Source: Hexactinellida sp. DTS-2022 (lineage: Eukaryota; Porifera; Hexactinellida). Taken from it: a stretch of DNA of 64,000 nucleotides. The notes beneath the pieces are model-generated. The model worked only from the letters and a program-made list of their open reading frames with translations, ran no database searches and had not been told where the DNA came from. Location: contig JAPNXP010000011.1 of NCBI GenBank assembly GCA_028753945.1, positions 3,658,001 to 3,722,000 on the forward strand, in the 5' to 3' direction. Each line of letters starts with the position of its first letter. Position 1 is the first letter of the stretch. The translations under genes and the position numbers were made by a program. Positions 34,408 through 46,185 of the stretch are shown one piece after another.

Positions 34408-34583
34408 GAGATAATTCTGAATTATTTTGGAGGCGTTTCGAGGAAGTGTTTAACAGGTCTACTCTTGGTACCAAAATTTCAGATAATCTAATGAATGATG
34501 AAACAAATCAACTTTATATTGTTATCTACTTGCGAGATTTTATTTATATGAAATATTATCCGCCGACAAAAGATGAATATAAT
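34408..34583 (+). CDS. RNF213: RNF213 homologue, internal exon 4
   Basis: Acceptor ttcgcag (34401-34407) and donor gtaagt (34584). Two bases complete a Gly codon with the last base of the previous exon, then 58 codons run to a phase-0 exit. The peptide includes SELFWRRFEEVFNRSTLG and YLRDFIYMKYYPP, matching the vertebrate region with FVDIFQQTPLG and YLKDFILL. No stop codon and no convincing next exon was found in 34584-64000, so the gene is either split by an intron over 29 kb long or truncated here. The RING (several hundred residues further on in known RNF213) is not in this window. Confidence 0.9.
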
Positions 34584-34732
34584 GTAAGTTATCTTCATTA
34601 ATAATACACTATCTCTATAAATTTTTGATACCTTGGAGAACTAAAGCTAAAATAAGGGGATACATTTATTTAAACAAATTCTATTTCGTAATTCTTATGC
34701 AGTAGATAAAAAGATTGCCCTACTTACTGGCA

Positions 34733-35682
34733 CAGTAGCGTATCCAATGGGGGAGCAGGGGGAGCAATCGCTCCCCCTGACAAAATTACAAACTGTCCAA
34801 CCCGGCTTTCATCCAGGCAAAGATTTCAGCGCGCCTAGATTTAGTTTGAGCTCGTTCATTTTTCATTTTGTACGCCTAGTTTGCACAATTTGTATTAAGT
34901 CTATGGGAGCATCTCTCGATATTGTACGCCTAGATTAAAATCCATCCAAATTACGCTCCTTTAGGAGCGTTCAATACACCTGGATAACGGCCTGTGTCCA
35001 ACCATCCCGATTTTACACAGGTAGTATAGTAGTCGAATTTCAATAATGCTGCTATGCGATATATATATTAAATGATGTAGTAACTTGTCAACTAATTGAG
35101 AATAGTTGAATTCAATAAATTCAATAATTTAAGTACTTATTGGAATACGCACTTATTTTTATCTTACGGCTCCCTATTTAAGTAGTATTAGCGCTATTCT
35201 GATAAACCTACAACTCATAATATGTTCTGCATAAGATTAAAATTACCCTCAGCAGTCTGTGAAATTTAGGATTAAATCAAAGAAAAATAAACTTGAATGT
35301 CATTTCAAGTCTGTGTAACTTAGTAAATATATCAGAGGAATAACAATAATATATTGCATTGATGGTTTTTGATGGGAAACAAGCTTGAAAATGACTATCG
35401 GTTTAAAAGCCATTTGACAGAAACCTGCTGCAAATGGGGTTTGATAACCTCCAGATCGCTAAAATTTACGGGTAGAAGGAGGGGCTATCCCAGCTAGTTT
35501 TCTGGGGCTTCGCCCTCGACTGAACGCTATGTGGTCAATATTCCGAACGACAACTGTTCAAAGGTTGAGTAGTCGAGTTGTTCCTATTTTAGACTCATAT
35601 TCTGTCCATATATGTAAAGTCTGAAAAAAATTTTCTGGAGCAAGCTTGGCTCCCCCTGACAAGTATCCTGGCTACGCCACTG
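34733..35682. mobile_element. hAT element, CAGTAGCGTATCC termini
   Basis: 950 bp, starts CAGTAGCGTATCCA and ends CCTGGCTACGCCACTG; flanks share ACTGGCA (34726-34732, 35683-35689). Repeats of GGGGGAGC and GCTCCCCCTGACAA at both ends. Contains the MITE 34802-34994. Confidence 0.75.
34802..34994. mobile_element. hAT MITE, ATCCAGG termini, copy 2
   Basis: 193 bp, CCGGCTTTCATCCAGG to CCTGGATAACGGCCTG, perfect duplication TGTCCAAC (34794-34801, 34995-35002). Inverse orientation of the 10099-10312 copy. Confidence 0.85.
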
Positions 35683-36600
35683 ACTGGCACCAGATGAAAC
35701 TGGTCTGTCTATTTTAGTGGCAAGCCTATTATACTTAATTAGTGTATAATATCATATGTCTAGCCATTTTAAAATTTTTACAATAGTCACAATTAGCAAA
35801 GAGAGATAAGCATGGAAATGTATTATCATTTAATTGGAAGTCAAGGATGGGTTAGTTGGGACAAAATTATGTATTTTAAGTCAAATGATACCCAAAAATG
35901 TCTACACTATCAAAAATGTACCATTTTGTTATATTAACAGTTCCTATTCATGCGTATACGGTTTTCCTAGACGAGCGAGAAAAAAAATTGGAGTGTCTAG
36001 GGGGAAATTAGAGCCCGTACAGGGATATGACTCAAATAAGTATGAATACTGTATGTATCTTTTGCAAATGAACAACTGACATCTGATATCTGATACTAAA
36101 CGATACATCTTGAGGCTGATATTTTAGATGTGCTATGTGTTGACGCTACGACATTTTGAAAATAACGTGTAGCCAGAAACCGAGATCTACAGCGAATTTG
36201 GTAGTATAACTATTGAATACATTCACATAGCTGATATTTTTAGAAAATCTGCAAGCTGTAGATGAAGTTCAATAAAAATAAACAGGGTATCATTTATTCA
36301 TTATTCGAATCTATGGGATTCAATCGATCACCAAATACTCGATAGCTGATTTGCCAAACCTTTCCAGGCCTGTAGCCAGAAAGCAGTGGCGTAGCCAAGG
36401 AGGGGGGGGCAGCCGGGCCATGCCCCGCTTAGCGTTGCTGAGGCCCCGGTTAGCGGGTGAGGTTCTGTTGTCTCACCTAGGGTGGGCCTCACTGCACCCA
36501 CTCAATATTTCAGCCTTGTTGGTCCCGTGATCTACTAGGGCCTGCTGCAAGGGATTAGTGGGTTAAAATCTCAATACTCCTATATTTTCTTGAGTTATTA
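35683..36600. other. Spacer with one solitary hAT end
   Basis: An open stretch at 35834-36079 shows no family resemblance and no coding bias; I do not call it. A solitary terminus CAGTGGCGTAGCCAAGG starts at 36384 with GC-rich sequence to about 36560, a probable truncated hAT. Confidence 0.4.
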
Positions 36601-36975
36601 CTGTGCCGACTATACTACAGTATAGTGGCCCAGTTCTAATCTTACTGCCTTGGTTAGTTATTACTGTGCCGACTATACTATAGTATAGTGGCCCAGTATT
36701 GGAATCACTGCCTTTATTACTGTGCCGACTATACTATAGTATAGTGGCCCAGTATTGGAATCACTGCCTTTATTATTACTGTGCCGACTATACTATAGTA
36801 TAGTGGCCCAGTATTGGAATCACTGCCTTTATTATTATTATATATTTTATTATTATTACTGTGCCGACTATACTATAGTATAGTGGCCCAGTATTGGAAT
36901 CACTGCCTTTATTTTTATTACTGTGCCGACTATACTATAGTATAGTGGCCCAGTATTGGAATCACTGCCTTTATT
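36601..36975. repeat. 60-bp satellite with 16-bp palindromic core, 6 copies
   Basis: Unit ACTGTGCCGACTATACTATA plus GTATAGTGGCCCAGT and a variable end, ATCACTGCC and a TTATTA linker; copies start near 36601, 36663, 36719, 36779, 36858 and 36920. Core CTATACTATAGTATAG is a perfect palindrome. Five reversed copies at 62970-63300, one at 27978. Confidence 0.88.
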
Positions 36976-37840
36976 AATTTTATTATTTTTTCTCCGTAGC
37001 AGGTGCCCTGGCCACACCTGTATACATAGATGGCTGAAACTTGGCATATAGGTTCGGAGTCGACGTCTAATTTGCACCTGGGGTTACGATTTTGTATTAA
37101 CATATTTTGGACACATCTTTAACACCTTTCAAGATTTGTCTGGTCTATAACTCAAAATATGTTTTACTAAATCCCAAAATTTTATTTCATATTTAGATTC
37201 TTCTTAAAATTCTGCGTCTGATGGGAGAAGAAAATCTTCAAAAAAGGGTTTAATTTCTGCCATAAATGGGGGTTGAAATTTCTTTGTTTACTCACACTTC
37301 AGTTTCATTAAAACTGTGAAATTTAATTCCATTGTTTCAACTTGTAATAATTATATTGATTTAACTTGTTAAATCCTACTCTATTGATTCAACTTGCAAT
37401 AATTATATTGATTTCAATTATAAATTCCAGCTGGCTTCTATTTAATTTACTATACAATGGATTAAATAAAATAAAATAATATAAGGAATTTGTTGATTTA
37501 ACTCACTCACCGTGGATAACATTGCTAAAATAACTAACTAATAATATAATGTATTATCAATACATAATGAATGAATGGCATTAAACTCTAGATGGTTTAT
37601 GATAGAAACAAACATCAAATATATCTACCGTTCCTTGTGACTACGACCAATTAACAAATGGTTCTTCACACCTTGGGCGTTGATGACTTGGCGAAAAAAA
37701 ATTCCAAAATTGCAGCTTGTGCCGACAGCATGTTGCTTTGGAGGCACTATCAATAAACTACCATCAAAATATAGTGCCACCAAAGGAACATGCGTCGGCA
37801 CAGGGTGCAATTTTGGATTTTTATTTATCCGTAGCCACTC
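36976..37840 (-). repeat. A-type repeat unit with hairpin (reverse)
   Basis: From CTCCGTAG (36999) through CACCTGGGGTTACGA, CTCACCGTGGATAAC and CGTTCCTTGTGAC to the hairpin at 37709-37822. Mirrors the forward A units after 58 kb. Confidence 0.8.
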
Positions 37841-38320
37841 CACAGAACAGAGTTTTATTAACTAAGAGCCCAAATTTTTAGGATGGGTGTCTCATGGGTT
37901 ACAGATGTGCACCTGGGGTCACGTTTTTTTATTACAAATTTTTGGCCACATTTTTGCACATGTTTAATGTTAGAAAAAGAACAATAAATAGTGCGCGAAT
38001 ATTTAATTTAAATGCATTCGATAGAGAATTTAATTCTACACCTTTTCACGGTGCACGAATTTTCAAATTGCGCTTCATTTGTGCCACAATTGAGTTGCAA
38101 ATTCCCTTTGTTTACTAACACTTCAGTTCAATTGAAAGTGTTAAATCTAATTCAATTGTTAAAAACTTGTCATGATTATATTGATTCCACTTGTGAGATC
38201 GAGTAGGCTTCTATTTTCTAATTGAAAACTAAGATTATATATTTCATAACAACGACAGATTATGTGATTATATTTATTTCTGCTTAGAATATTCTTGCAC
38301 AATGGATATGTTGTAGGCGA
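37841..38320 (-). repeat. B-type repeat unit (reverse), left part
   Basis: CAGAACAGAGTTTTATTAAC, CCCATGAGACAC in inverse and CACCTGGGGTCACG mark the B unit. It breaks off at 38324 where the 5.5-kb element enters and resumes at 43792. Confidence 0.78.
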
Positions 38321-38767
38321 AATTGAGTACCAGGCGAGATTGAGTCTCATTTTCGCCTGAAACTCATTCTCGCCTGGGCGAGATTGAGTCATACTTATAG
38401 AAAATGTTTAACTAAATATTATGGGTTGTTAAAAATTAATTATATCCCAGATCTAATCCCGCTATTTGTTCACTCCCAAATGATATTACTAGGTAAACAA
38501 GTATGCTGAATACGAATTTGACACTCACAAATTTATATTATGTCTATTTGTTGTTGTTATTGACAATATAGGTAAACAAGTTTGTAAAATATTAGAATTT
38601 ACCGGCCTAGAGACTAGCTTTAGACTGTTATTTTAAGTAATTGCATATGCTGAATACGAATTTAGAATTAACTACATATGTACTTCCAAATAAGTGCTGT
38701 TTGTTGTTACAGAGACACTTAGTGACATTTATATTTGAGATAAATACTAATTTCTAAGCCACCTACT

Positions 38768-38891
38768 CATAGGCGTCGTAACCCGCCCGGGTGCCCCTAT
38801 GCCACTAATACTATACCCGGAGTTTACCCGGACATTACCCGGAATTTCCGGGCGGCCCGAAGGATTGACCTTTGCATTTACGACGCCTATG
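38768..38891. mobile_element. Small hAT-like MITE, CATAGGCGTCGTAA termini
   Basis: 124 bp, ends CATAGGCGTCGTAA and TTTACGACGCCTATG; flanks CACCTACT and CACTTACT match 7 of 8. Repeats of ACCCGG in the middle. Confidence 0.75.
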
Positions 38892-38984
38892 CACTTACTG
38901 TATAGCCTCAGGATGGAGGTGTCGACCCCACCCTCAAGTCAGGGGAGAGTATCTTGTTGTTCCCAATATTTTATTCAATGGTAA

Positions 38985-39327
38985 ATTCTGGGGCTACGGT
39001 TACGATTAAATTTCTCGCCACGGTTAACAGGTTAACCGCCCATGCTGATCAACACAGTAGAACATTATTTATACTACATAATTAATAAGATTCAGCTTTG
39101 CTTTTATTCCTTACTACTGCTACATTTCGTCCTTCAGAAAATATTAAATCAAGGCTGGATTTGGTTAAACGCCGCTAATACCAGTTAACTGTCACGGATT
39201 TTAGTGATCAGTTAACAGATATGTTAATATTACAATTAGAAGTATAATTTTTTGGATAATAGTGTGAATTTGCACGCACTTTGTTCAGAATATAATAATT
39301 GTTTATATGATTACCCATAGTCACATG
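38985..39327. repeat. GGTTAACC-rich repeat fragments
   Basis: CACGGTTAACAGGTTAACCG at about 39018-39037 and the start of a second element CAAGGCTGGATTTGGTTAAA at about 39151. Confidence 0.5.
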
Positions 39328-40206
39328 CAAGGGCGTAAATCCATGCTACAAAGTGGGGGGGACGTTTTCACATTTGATGTGAGGAACTTTCCCTACCACA
39401 AAGACCTACCAAAAATCCTTTTTTGTAAGCAGCTTATGTACCACTTAACTGGAACGATGGGAACCTAATAGTTTATGGGAGTTTATATTGTGGACAATTC
39501 TTGTGCCCTTATATCCTGTTTAAGAAGTTGAGTATTTATAACCTAGGTGATAAGAATATACTCAAGATATTACCTTTGACATGAGCTAATAGCAGGCTTT
39601 TTTCTCGTTAAACTTTCTGCGCGCCTAGAGTAAGTTTGAGTTCGTTCACACGCGCCTAAAATAATCAGTTTGCATACGTCTATGAGAGAATCTCTCGATT
39701 TTCGCCCGCCTAGAAAAACAGCCTTCCAAAATAACGTGCCTAGAGGCGCTTCGCGCACGCCTAGATGAATCCTAGTTAATAGACTTTTTTTCGCTTTTTG
39801 GATATAGGATATGAAGGATACACTTAAGTTATATCAAGGTGTTCTTTCAGAAATTCATTGTATCTCACGACGCCCTATAATTTTTTCATGACATCCAGTT
39901 TGAGAAACACTTGTTACTATATGAAACTGATCCCCACCAACTACACACCCTGGGTAAGGGGAATCAAAAAATTTTATTATCATTATTTTCCCAAAATGCA
40001 AAAAGATTCTATGATCCGTTAAATTCTTAACTTCTACTTCATCACTTGATTCGAGTCAAAATTTGATCAAACTGTACTTAAGCAAACAGTAATTGAATCC
40101 AATCCTGACAAAAAGTGGGGGGGGACAAATTATATCGGTGTCCCCCCCCACTCCAAAAAGTGGGGGGGATGCGTCCCCCCCGTCCCCCCCAGGATTGACG
40201 CCCATG
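39328..40206. mobile_element. hAT element, CAAGGGCGTAAATCC termini
   Basis: 879 bp, starts CAAGGGCGTAAATCCATG and ends AGGATTGACGCCCATG, perfect duplication GTCACATG (39320-39327, 40207-40214). G- and C-tracts (GTGGGGGGGA, TCCCCCCC) at both ends. Holds a diverged copy of the ATCCAGG MITE at 39593-39775. It is inserted in a GGTTAACC-type element. Confidence 0.87.
39593..39775. mobile_element. hAT MITE, ATCCAGG family, diverged copy 3
   Basis: Shares GCGCGCCTAGA, GTTTGAGTTCGTTCA and GAGAATCTCTCGATT themes with 34802-34994. Ends CAGGCTTTTTTC and ATGAATCCTAG; flanks share TAATAG. Confidence 0.6.
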
Positions 40207-40462
40207 GTCACATGATATATTTTGGTGACACCACAGTGTAGAAGTAACCTGAAGTGATAAACTTGTACGCAGTTAATTGTACTTATAGAGTACTGGCTAA
40301 AAGAATGTCTTTTTCGTTACTACAATTTAGATATTTTCTGAGAAATGTCTATAGAATTTGTTATACCTTTCAGTGGCAGGTAACCGGTTAACCGTAGTGT
40401 GAAGACAATCCTAACCGTGGCCTCAAAACGGTTACCAACTCCACCCTTAACTATTGTTTTTA

Positions 40463-41084
40463 CAAGGCTGATTTGTTAACCGGCTGGCTAACCGCTTAAC
40501 TGTTGCTATTAAATATCGGTTAGCGGTTACAGATTTCGTTAACCAGTTAGCCGGTCTGTTGATAATCAGCAGTATTATTTGGAAATTATCATCCAGTAAA
40601 TCTCGCTAGTCCGAACGGGAGATCCAACGTATATTACAATGGAATTATAAATTAATAAGTCTCAGACAATTGATTAGGTAGTATACTACATGTTTAGTTT
40701 GGATTAAAAAGCTTTGGACAAGTTTGATCCAAATTATCGGAATCTTATGTAATAAAGGCCAATAGAAAATGTATTACTTCACTAATCGGAACAGAATTTT
40801 TAAAATCGGAACACCTCTGTTGGGATTAGCGAGGAAGTACAGTATAAATAATTAAAAATATCTGAATTTTGTTGGAAATGATGATCATAAATCCATTTCT
40901 CATCACCACAATGACCACATTATATATTTTCTGTAACTACACTATTTCTAACTTGCCCAAATTGCGAAATGTATTAGTTAATGCACTACTTATGGGGTAA
41001 TACTTTATAATACGGAGTCCTACACTGTAGTATAAACAAAACGAATCATAACTGTAGCCTCAGAACGGTTAACAACCCCACCCT
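40463..41084. mobile_element. GGTTAACC-type hAT-like element, copy 3
   Basis: Starts CAAGGCTGATTTGTTAACCG, ends GGTTAACAACCCCACCCTTG; flanks GTTTTTA and GTTTATA are similar. Contains a pogo-like insertion at about 40594-40841 (TCTCGCTAGTCCGAAC, and GATTAGCGAGGAAGTAC in inverse). Confidence 0.6.
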
Positions 41085-41623
41085 TGGTTTATAGGAATTT
41101 ACTACGTATGGAAATGCATAGATCTAAGATTACCATATTCTAACAAAATTAATATAATTTAAATTAGGGTTTTATATACTCAATTACATTGATATTATTT
41201 AACTAGATTAACAGACCGGTTAACTGCTCAAATAAATTTGTAACAGTTAACCAATATTAGCAGCGGTTAAGCGGTCACCCGGATAACCAAATTTAGTCTA
41301 GACCTGTGAATTGAGTCTAGTCTGTAGCTGTATGTTCAAATTAAAATAGGTATCGTTTCGCCCCTCATAATATTATTTGGGGTGGCCGTTAATAGACAGC
41401 CGGATCAAAACCTCTTGAATAAGATAGGTTACGAGATAACAAAACAATTATTGAACTACCAGAATTACAACTGGTGGATAACCTTATCCTTAACCTTATC
41501 CTCTCTATGTTTTATGCTGGCATTTCTCCGACTGTTTATAAATTATCGTAGTGTCTAATGTGAGTATTCAATAACAGTTGTAATTTATTTATGTTTTCAC
41601 TCAACACAATATTTGTTGATATA

Positions 41624-41725
41624 CAGTCAACTCCGCTTAATAGAGCCACCGGTTAATCAGTTTATCCGCTTAATTGGGTCAAAACAAACTGGTCCCGAGG
41701 TGGCTCTATTAAGCGGAGTTGACTG
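41624..41725. mobile_element. 102-bp pogo-like MITE, copy b
   Basis: CAGTCAACTCCGCTTAATAG to its inverse, TA flanks; same length and nearly the same sequence as 19114-19215. Confidence 0.9.
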
Positions 41726-43417
41726 TATGTACTTTTCAGATCTTGTGTTTTATTTAAACATGATGATGTATTGGCTAATAATCGTATAAGAAATATTATT
41801 AATGCTATTTAGTAATTGATATTTAATTAACATGGATTTTACTTTGACTCAATATAAATAAAATCGCTGTTCAAAATATAGAACATCTGAAGGTCACAAG
41901 TTGTTTGTATCCAAAAGAAAGATAATCAATATACTAAGGCTTGTGCTCTTTTTTCGTAAGAGATGCAATTGCAATTGCGTCCATAGCTGAGCTCAAGAAT
42001 TTAATCATATTAGTTAGTTTTCACAGTCAATATATGTACAGTGCGATTTCTTTTTCAGTTGTTACATTGCACCTTTTTATAGAAAGTGCTCCTGAATTAA
42101 CATTTAACAAGGCCTCTTAATGTGTAAGAGGTTTTCTGCTGAGCCCCCATTAGGGTCGCTGGCTATACTTACTCCTACGCACTTGACACCCACTATAGTT
42201 AGGGCTGACTTCGCACCTGTCCAAAGATTATATTACTTAGTGAAAGTAAAGTATAATGAAGCTTCTAAATAATTATCTATTATCAATAATATAATTTATA
42301 TTACATATAATTACAATACACATTTGTTGTTTGTTTGAATCTACGAGAAACGAAATTACTTTCAGACCTGTAGACATGCAAATTGGTGTAGATTGCAGCA
42401 TTAAATAAAATAACTTGGATTAACATGTCATATTTGTCATTCACCAATTCAGAGCAGTTTCGAAGTAATATCATTTAGAAGTTACTTAATTCCTACACAT
42501 TGACCTTGAGTTTGAGATTTTCTGATTAATTCCCAATCCCTTCTGAATGGACTGGGATTAATCTTAAAATCTTTAAAACTCTAATTCCCTAGGGATTTGG
42601 CCCCATCTCTGTTTGCATATTATAACAATTGTTATTTTTAGACTATTTTTCCAATATTGAGAAAGTAGTCTGAAAAATGTCAACATCTTAGATTCGGAGA
42701 ATTCCCACTATACGGAGTTTGACGTAGTCTCGGAATGGGATTAGTGGGGCCCATAGGTTAGTCCATTACGGTGACATTGTGAGATCATTGCACATTGGTG
42801 ATTCAATTGGCAAACTTTTGTATGTCCATGGCCCTACCAACCATACCAGAGCCTAGCCTTTGTATTGTTAATTTATAGATGCACATTTAAAGTTTTAAAC
42901 ACATTTACTACATAATTAGAACGTAATTACTCATTTACTCGCTACACATTCTCAACTTAGTGATATTGATAAGCTGATTTAACAGCAAAAACCAGCTATT
43001 AAACCAACTAACAACACAACCAGCTTATCAATAAACTCAACATTAATTTAAGAATTTGTCGCGATTAATTATGTTCTGTTTATGTAGTGAATGTATTGAA
43101 AACTATATGTATTGGAGATTAAACTGGTGGCTTGAGTTAAATGGTTTGAATTCGCGAGTAGATTAGGAAAAATATTTATTACGAGCCTATAATCTCGTTC
43201 GCTTTTGCTAAAGGAATACTGAACTATTCCACTTAATTCATTATCATGTATAATTTACACTTTACCACGCAATATAATTAACTTACAAAAGGACTCGTAT
43301 TGATTTTGTCAAGTCTTCAATATTAATCTATATACGTACAATATTATATTAGTTTGCTTACTTAGTTATATTTTAAAATCTCAATCTTATTCTTAGTAAT
43401 TAATTCCCCAACTTTAA
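41726..43417. other. Non-coding interior of the 5.5-kb element
   Basis: AT-rich, no gene. Small hairpins: AAGTAGTCTGAAAAATGTC opposite GACTATTTTTCCAATATTG near 42640-42680, and ATTGATAAGCTG with CAGCTTATCAAT at about 42966 and 43020. Confidence 0.45.
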
Positions 43418-43791
43418 CAACAAACAGCCCTTATTTGCAAGTACATATGTAGTTAATTCTAAATTCGTATTTAGCATACTATGCAATTACTTAAAATAAC
43501 CGCTAGTCTCTATATTAATTTGGAATATTCCTTAATTTGTTTACCTATATTGTCAGTAACAACAACAAATAGACATAATATAAATTTGTGAATGTCAAAT
43601 TCGTATTCAGCATACTTGTCTGCCTAGTATTCACATTTAGAAGTGAACAAATAACTGGATTAGATCTGGAATATAATCAATTTTTAACAACCCATAATAT
43701 TTAGTTAAACATTTTCTATAAGTATGACTCAATCTCGCCTAGGCGAAAATGAGTTTCAGGCGAAAATGAGACTCAATCTCGCCTGGTACTC

Positions 43792-44490
43792 AATTCTAAT
43801 TAATTCGCTCTGTGTTTAGCTTATAGAGACGGTTCCAATTAGATTATAGGGGTCATCGAGTGCGCTGAATTCAAATATGATGGTGAAATTAAATTAAAAT
43901 TAATGATATGTAATTTCAAATAATTGACTTTTTTTGCTGTACATAATAATGGTGTTAAATTATTAATATATTAATAATTATTTATACTAATTAATTAAAT
44001 ATCATAAATCTCAGAGATTATACCAGATAGAAACAAACTTCCAATTTATCAATTGATCCTTATGCCACGTAACACCTCCACAATGGGTCTTGACACCTTG
44101 AAGTGGTGATGACATCGTCAAAAAAATGTGTTTTTACAATTTTTTGAATAATATTTTTCGAGTGGGTTGGTTGGTGTTGGGTGATCACCCAACACTCACA
44201 TTAAAATCCTGACTCATCACTTATTATATTATACTGAAACTTGAATATCTCTCAAATGAAGTGAGCTAAATGGAAACTTCCACCACTCTAAGGGTCGTTG
44301 CCTTCTGAAACACCTTTCTGAAATAATTTAACACCTTCAAAGTGATGATGACTTGGCGGAAAAAAATCCAAAATTGCAGCCTGTCCCGACAGCATGTTCC
44401 TTTGGAGGCACTATCAATAAACCACCACCAAAATATAGTGCCACCTAAGGAACATGCGTCGGCACAGGCTGCAATTTTGGATTTTTATTT
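43792..44490 (-). repeat. B-type repeat unit (reverse) ending in a hairpin
   Basis: Resumes the B unit (AATTCGCTCTGTGTTTAGC, GATGATGACATCGTCAAAAA) to the hairpin at 44369-44484. Confidence 0.78.
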
Positions 44491-45885
44491 GTCCGTAGCC
44501 TCTCTACTGAACAGAGTTTTATTAACTAAGAGCCCATATTTTCAGGATATGTGTCTCATGGGTTACAGATGTGCACCTGGGGTCACGATTTTTGATTACA
44601 TTTTTTTAAACACATTTTTAAACTTGTTTAATGTTAGAAAAGGAACAATAAATAGTGCCCGAATATTCAATTTGTATGCATTCGATAGAGAATAAAATTC
44701 TACACCTTTTCACAGTGCACGAATTTTTAAATTGGACTTCGTTTTTGCAACAATTAAGTAGCAAATTCCCTTTGTTTACTCACACTTCAGTTCAAATGAA
44801 AGTGTTAATAATAATTCTATTGTTTCAACTTGTGATTATTATATTGATTCAACTTGTGAGATCGAGTAGCCTAGGCTTCTATTTTCCAATTGAAAACCGA
44901 GATTTTACATTCCATAACAACGACAGATTATGTGATTATATTTACTTCTGCGAGAATATTATTGCACTGTTAATATAATGACGTAATTAATTATAGGTAA
45001 TTCAGTCAGTATATTACTTATTAAGATGCTTCCAATTTGTTTCTTAGGGGTTATCGAGTGTGCGGAATTGAAATTTGATAGCCAAATTAAATAATTAATT
45101 ATTTATGACAAAATAGTTAATCTTAATAAATATAAGTTGAAATTGAAATTGGTGTTAAATTATTAATAATTATTTATACTAATTAATTAAATATCATAAA
45201 TCTCAGAGATCATAGAAGATAGAAACAAACATTCAATTTATCAATTGGTCCTTATGGCACGTGCCACCTATACAAGTGGGTCTTGACACCTTGAGGTGAT
45301 GATGACATCGTTAAAAAAATGTGTTTTTACAATTTTGATAATTCGATATTTAAAATGGGTTAGTTGATGTTGGGTGAGGACCCAACACTCACATAAAAAA
45401 TGCTGAGTCATCAGCTATTATATTCTACTCAAACTTGAATACAGTCAGGTCTGCTTATTATGAACAAGATTTCGTCTGCTTAATATGAAGATTTTATATT
45501 ATGAACAAATCCTACGGTCCCAATTTAACAACTTACATAGGGTTTGTATTAAGTTGAGTTCGCTTATTATGAAGTCTCTCTATTATGAACACAATTTTTG
45601 GTCCCTTGAATGTTCATAATAAAAGAACCTGACTGTATCTTTAAAATGAAGTGAACTAAATGGAAACTTCCACCACTCTAAGGGTCGATGCCTTCTGTGA
45701 CACCTTTTTGAAATAATTTAACACCTTCATAGTGATGATTACAATGCGAAAAAAAAAATCCAAAATTGCAGCCTGTGCCGACAGCATGTTCCTTTGGAGG
45801 CACTATCAATAAATCACCACCAAAATATAGTGCCACAAAAGGAACATGCGTCGGCACAGGCTGCAATTTTGGATTTTTTTAATTA
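44491..45885 (-). repeat. B-type repeat unit (reverse) ending in a hairpin, with a pogo-like MITE
   Basis: GGGTTACAGATGTGCACC, CGACAGATTATGTGATTA, ATCGTTAAAAAAATGTG, then the hairpin 45759-45879. A pogo-like MITE interrupts the unit at 45442-45635. Confidence 0.78.
45442..45635. mobile_element. pogo-like MITE
   Basis: 194 bp, ends CAGTCAGGTCTGCTTATTAT and, in inverse, CAGTCAGGTTCTTTTATTAT, TA flanks. TTATTATGAA repeats inside. Confidence 0.85.
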
Positions 45886-46185
45886 CTGCAACTTCGACTA
45901 ACCAGACTTGTTGGGACAAGTCCAAAGGGTTCGGATTATAGAGGTCTCGCGATACATAGACTACTATGTAATGGGATATGAAATAGGAACACTGAGCGTG
46001 TTCGGTTAATTGAAGTTCGGATAATTATTCTTTTTGCTGGCTCGCTACACTCGTTCGGTGTTCATAATGTTAAATTCACAGATGCTTCAACCCTGCGGAA
46101 GAGAGACCGATTATCCAGCGAACTTGTCCCTTCAGGAGAAACTACAAATTTTTTTGGATCCGTTCCTGAAGATTACTACTGCTAG

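Larger units (their letters stand above)
38325..43791. mobile_element. 5.5-kb element with ~390-bp terminal inverted repeats
   Basis: Left TIR 38325-38712 and right TIR about 43418-43791 are reverse complements, outermost GAGTACCAGGCGAGATTGAG, with subterminal repeats CTCATTTTCGCCTGAAACTC and GGCGAGATTGAGTCATAC. Candidate 4-bp duplication AATT (38321-38324, 43792-43795). The flanking B-unit sequence resumes on the right side. The interior is filled by other MITEs and no transposase was recognised, so it is non-autonomous or gutted. Confidence 0.78.

Noticed and set aside
35834..36079. 81-residue ORF as a further RNF213 exon
   Set aside because: No resemblance to the expected RNF213 segment, and no phase-0 acceptor and donor pair fits it.
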